64,000 nt of DNA from Glandiceps talaboti (taxonomy: Eukaryota > Hemichordata > Enteropneusta > Spengelidae): contig NC_135553.1 of the NCBI RefSeq assembly GCF_964340395.1, forward strand, positions 22,970,449 to 23,034,448, given 5' to 3'. Positions 58,197 to 64,000 of this stretch are shown piece by piece. The notes beneath the pieces are model-generated. The model was not told the origin of the DNA. It saw only the letters and a list, made by a program, of their open reading frames with translations, and made no database searches. A program made the translations under genes and the position numbers. Each line of letters starts with the position of its first letter. Positions within the stretch are counted from its first letter, which is position 1.

Positions 58197-58200
58197 TACC

Positions 58201-58243
<43 letters not shown>
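58197..58243. repeat. (TGTC)n microsatellite
   Basis: About eleven TGTC units. Confidence 0.95.
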
Positions 58244-58439
58244 TTATCTATCTGAAGGCATGTCGTATCGATTAATTTTCACAGTTTATAGACCCATTGG
58301 CTAACTTACGTCAATCATGTAAAAAAAACACTATTTTGTAGACAGCTTGCAGTGGTGTTTCATTGGAAGTATTGTCAGCGTGAACGACAGTGGTGTAAAC
58401 ACGATACTTCCAATGTCCAACATCCTGCCAGTAAATGCC

Positions 58440-58800
58440 TTCCGCGTTACACATTATTGTTTACTTGTTGTCATCGTCTTTGAAAAAATACATGTCGACC
58501 ATTTCTGATGTTATAAAATAATTTTTTGGAATGAACACAGATTTAAACTTACACCTTTCAAAATACACACTATTATTAACAACTAGTTGTTATTTGTAGA
58601 ATGTGAATACTTGAAGTCGTTCTAACTTACCTTAATGTATACTGTACTGAGCTACACCAGTGTAAGTGTGAAATATACAAGAACTGGTCACCTTGTAACT
58701 TCGATTGACGTCAGGTACCTCGATGTCGTATTATCACGTGCATCGTAAAGTGAAGTTGACGTCACAGTACAACAGAAATGATAAAAAACATCCTGGCCTA
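58440..58800. repeat. Promoter-side duplication, copy 1
   Basis: CCAGTAAATGCCTTCCGCGTT..ACACATT, GATTTAAACTTACA and GATTGACGTCAGG..CGATGTCGTATTATCACGTGCATCGTAAAG..GTTGACGTCACAGT match 60310-60580 in the same order. TGACGTCA sites occur in the copy near 58750. Confidence 0.7.
58631..58690 (-). other. Probable non-coding first exon of MS4A-like gene A
   Basis: On the minus strand, GCTCAGTACAGTATACATTAAG is followed by the donor GTAAGTTA. No ATG-led frame crosses it. The upstream start is not resolved. Confidence 0.45.
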
Positions 58801-59089
58801 TTACACATGTACTATAAATGTATATTTTTATCATTTAGGTAAAATTAAAAGTAAATTAGTTTCCTTCCTAGCAAGTTAACAAAAATTATCAACAATGAAC
58901 TCCTCTGGGTCATAGATAATCATACACAGTCCACTTGGTGGCGTAGTTTAGTCTAAAGCTTTTCTCCATAAAATTAGTAAAATCCTCCTTAGGGAGGTCG
59001 TGTGTTTACAGACCTGGAGTAGACAATGAAAAGTGTATATATTTGGTTGAAATCGTTGTGGGTTCAACGCCTTTAGTTCGGTATTTGTA

Positions 59090-59170
59090 TACATCAATGT
59101 TTCCTTTATTTTCCAGTTTAAATCCAAGAAGCAACTTTTTAAGTTGAAATAACATCAATTTAATAAAGAT
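59090..59170. repeat. Flank of the duplication before the SINE
   Basis: TATTTTCCAGTTTAAATCCAAGAAG..ATAACATCAATTT matches TTGTTTTCCAGAATGAATCCGAGAAG..ACAATATCAATGT at 60635-60700. Confidence 0.6.
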
Positions 59171-59176
59171 TATTAT

Positions 59177-59207
<31 letters not shown>

Positions 59208-59493
59208 TGGGTTGTCGGTGGCCGAGCGGTTAGCTCGTACGCCTCTTACCTCTGCAGTCTGGGTTCGAACCCGCCTGGTGTTGGCTGGGTTTGATTTAAA
59301 ATTTAACTAGGTCTGCATGTAAGAAGGGTGATGCTCAGTTTGACCCTGCCGAACAACGCAGGTTTTCCCCGGGCACTCCGGTTTCCTCCTGCTTCTTCAA
59401 CACTAGGGCACTAGGGCGCTGCTCTGCGGCGACCATTCAACAAATTTCCGAATTTATTTGGACAAATAAAGATTATTATTATTATTAAAAAAA
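59208..59493 (+). mobile_element. tRNA-derived SINE between MS4A genes
   Basis: The head has an A-box-like GGTGGCCGAGCGGTTAG (59217-59233) and a perfect B box GGTTCGAACCC (about 59262-59272), typical of a tRNA-Ser/Leu-like polymerase III promoter. A body with GGTTTTCCCCGGGCACTCCGG follows, then the tail AATAAAGATTATTATTATT and As. A ~27-base A run and another AATAAAGATTATTATTATT (59162-59180) precede the head: either a target duplication or the tail of an older copy. Confidence 0.88.
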
Positions 59494-59499
59494 CAACCT

Positions 59500-60300
59500 T
59501 ATGACGTGTATTATAATTCATTCGCTAATTTGAAAATGCACTAAAAATTAAAGATACTCCCACCTATTGATATCTTACAGTTTATAGCAATACATGTGAA
59601 TAATGTCCTTATAGTAGATACATTCTGATTCAAACCATCTAAACATAACTAATTTAACAGTTGAAAACCGAATACTTTCAGTAAAGTAAAGACACACGCA
59701 AGCCATTTAGTGCTCTGTATCATTAATTTATCATATCAAATTAAGTGAAAGTTTGGGCAGCGTTAGGACACGTTATCGTCGTCAATGTGTTTACCACATT
59801 ACATAAACTGTAAAGCTTGCCTTTTTATGGTATTACCTAATTACCGAACATTATTATGTATGCAAACAACTAACGCATAAACATAGGATATTTACTAAAC
59901 CCTAATTAGGTGAAGGTGTGGCTATTTTCAAAACTGTCCCTCAAGCTACTCTTTATGGCGCAGTTCATGTTCGTTTTATTTAGTACTTTAAAGCAAGTGT
60001 GTATGTAGGGACAGATGTCATTTGCTTGTTCATGATTGGCTCTGCAGTTGTCTTCACTTAAGTAAGGAGGGATATTTTTGTGTTTCCCCCGGATCTGCAG
60101 ACTGCATGCGCTGGACAAACACGAAAAAAAAGACCGACGCGAGGATATTTAAGTGATGCACGTTGACCAGAAACACCACTTTGTTTGTCCAAACGAAACT
60201 ATTTGATAGATATTATGATGTTTTTGTCACTGCACTCATGATCAATGTCCACTGAAACAAGAAGGATGTTGAACTCATGTTACATATACGTAAACATGCA
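59500..60300. other. Intergenic, no gene seen
   Basis: Only short frames; a minus-strand one near 59906-60118 has no recognisable domain. Confidence 0.5.
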
Positions 60301-60309
60301 ACACAAATA

Positions 60310-60740
60310 TCCCATGGCCACCAGTAAATTCCTTCGCGTTTAATACACATTGTGAACATTCTGTCGTCTTCATTGCCCATGTCTAAATTACAATTTAAAC
60401 CCTTTGACTGACCCCAGATTTAAGGTTACAATTTTCAAGTACTCACACCTTCTAACTTTGATTGACGGCTGACAGATCGATATCGTAGTATTACGTGCAT
60501 CATAAAAAGTATAGTTGACGTCACAATGCAACAGAGAGGATAACAAATATCCTACCTTAGTTCACACACTCTACTTGCAATGTCCGATAATACCAGCCTT
60601 ACTCACGTGACCACATGTCCTCCAATCGGCATTTACCTTGTTTTCCAGAATGAATCCGAGAAGGAGTTCAATACAGGTTCAAACAATATCAATGTTTTCA
60701 TTAATTCGTTAATTTGAACCATCCATTAAAAACACACTTT
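60310..60740. repeat. Promoter-side duplication, copy 2 (no SINE)
   Basis: Diverged copy of 58440-59170 plus 59500-59560, including CGATATCGTAGTATTACGTGCATC, GTTGACGTCACAATGCAAC, the TTTTCCAG block and ATTCGTTAATTTGAA. No SINE is present between the matching flanks. It lies behind gene B rather than in front of a recognisable gene. Confidence 0.65.
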
Positions 60741-61721
60741 TCCATTTAATATCTGAAGGTTTATGTCAGATTTGTTAAAAGAAATACACACTGACTCTGT
60801 GGACTACATATTTGAAGAGTCTGCATATTTCATATATTCATCCATTCAACACCTAATGTCCTTAGAATCGAGATCAATGAAGGATAAAAAATGTAATTCT
60901 TTTACTTAGGCTTCTGACCCTACCCCACCCCTATCAAACTATCCAACAAGTTTAACTACCAATGCCTTCCATAAGGACAAACGCAGGTAATTCGATTGTT
61001 GTTCTAATATTCTTTATCATCACTGTATCCTATACCAAATTATATGACGTTTGAAGCTTGTGTTGTTAAGGTACAGGACACACATGCTTTATCATCGTTA
61101 ATTTATGAACCAATTTGAAAATATGTGGAATTTACAGCTTGCATATTTTACGATATTGCCTGATGGAAATGTTTAGTTTGGTGAAGTAGTTTTTGTGTTA
61201 TCGTGCTCATGGACAACTAGATAGAGAGGCAGGCACCAAGGCAGTTTCCAAAACATCTTGAATAATATGTGTACATGGTTTATTAATATAACATCACTTT
61301 CAAGGGAATGTTTCCTTCTCAAGATACTCCAGGTCTTTGCAATTTGAGGGGTGAGTTGATAGCAAGTCATACAATCACGTTTTTTAAATATTACTCCTCA
61401 GGATGATAACAAAAACACAAAGTTAAATTTAATAAATTTAATATAGAGCAGGCCTTGTGTATGGGGTGTTTATGTGTTATCTTGTTTGTGTCTATCTTAA
61501 CATGAAACCTTGTGACCAGTCTCACTGATCTTCATACATCGTTTAATAGCATTTGCAAACTAAGACGAAATCTCCTATAATTATGTATACTGATAATTAT
61601 ATCACTTTGCATTTGTCATGGAATACCTAGTAGAGTAACAGTTTCTCGTCCGTCGCTCTTTGTCGTTTCCTTTTCAAAGATCCGTCAAGATGGTCAGATT
61701 TGGCTAAAGGTGGACTTCATT
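60741..61721. other. Intergenic / 3' side of gene B, no gene seen
   Basis: AT-rich; no domain-bearing frame. Confidence 0.45.
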
Positions 61722-63861
<2,140 letters not shown>

Positions 63862-64000
63862 CTGTTAGAAAAATAGGAATCAATATGATTATTTTCGAAT
63901 TACCCGTATGTTGGTTTCTGTATCATAGTTCTCGATATGGCATAAAATGGTGAGTAGTTTTAAGGTATCATGTAACACACTTCATACTACAACAATGTGT

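Overview
This is a eukaryotic, animal-type window. It is AT-rich and mostly non-coding, with split genes carrying GT/AG introns, dense microsatellites, tRNA-derived SINEs, a CR1-like LINE, foldback elements and many diverged tandem repeats. The frequent palindromic ACATGTACATGT words, an ATF3/JDP2-type bZIP gene and tandem MS4A (CD20-like) four-span membrane genes fit an invertebrate, perhaps a lancelet or hemichordate; the species cannot be fixed from sequence alone.

Layout. (1) 1-11686 is a giant near-identical inverted repeat. Arms of about 3.5 kb (1-3475 and 8222-11686) flank a 4.7 kb spacer that holds a second, smaller inverted repeat (6752-7421). The arms contain a SINE, duplicated ~0.5 kb units and short iterated motifs; diverged relatives of the units continue outside to about 13.8 kb. 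(2) 13.8-22.5 kb is non-coding, with foldback/MITE-like elements and tandem arrays. (3) 22.5-26.2 kb is a decayed CR1-superfamily LINE with an ORF1 remnant, an endonuclease and a reverse transcriptase, ending in a short AATTC-type tail. (4) 26.2-38.3 kb is repeat-rich non-coding DNA with one convincing exon of a von Willebrand D domain on the minus strand (36435-36628). (5) 38400-43200 is a complete but decayed 4.8 kb DNA-transposon candidate. It has G-run terminal inverted repeats, a long plus-strand gene that looks like a DDE/RNase H-fold recombinase with a C-terminal SAP-like domain, and a divergent minus-strand coiled-coil gene. (6) 43.5-46.1 kb is a repeat-built block that may be a long terminal repeat followed by a tRNA-Leu-like primer-binding site. 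(7) 47.7-51.4 kb is a four-exon bZIP gene on the plus strand. (8) 53.3-64 kb holds two tandem minus-strand MS4A-like genes. The first is complete (six coding exons, 272 residues); the second runs off the right edge.

How the parts relate. The functional content is a stress/AP-1-family transcription factor beside a small MS4A cluster. The space between the two MS4A genes holds a second copy of the first gene's promoter-side DNA, and only one of the two copies carries a SINE insertion, so order of events can be read. The rest records several waves of mobile-element activity. The strongest candidate for something undescribed is the 38400-43200 element, because its main protein matches no transposase superfamily I can name, yet the ends, the internal genes and the acid-residue spacing make a coherent mobile unit.
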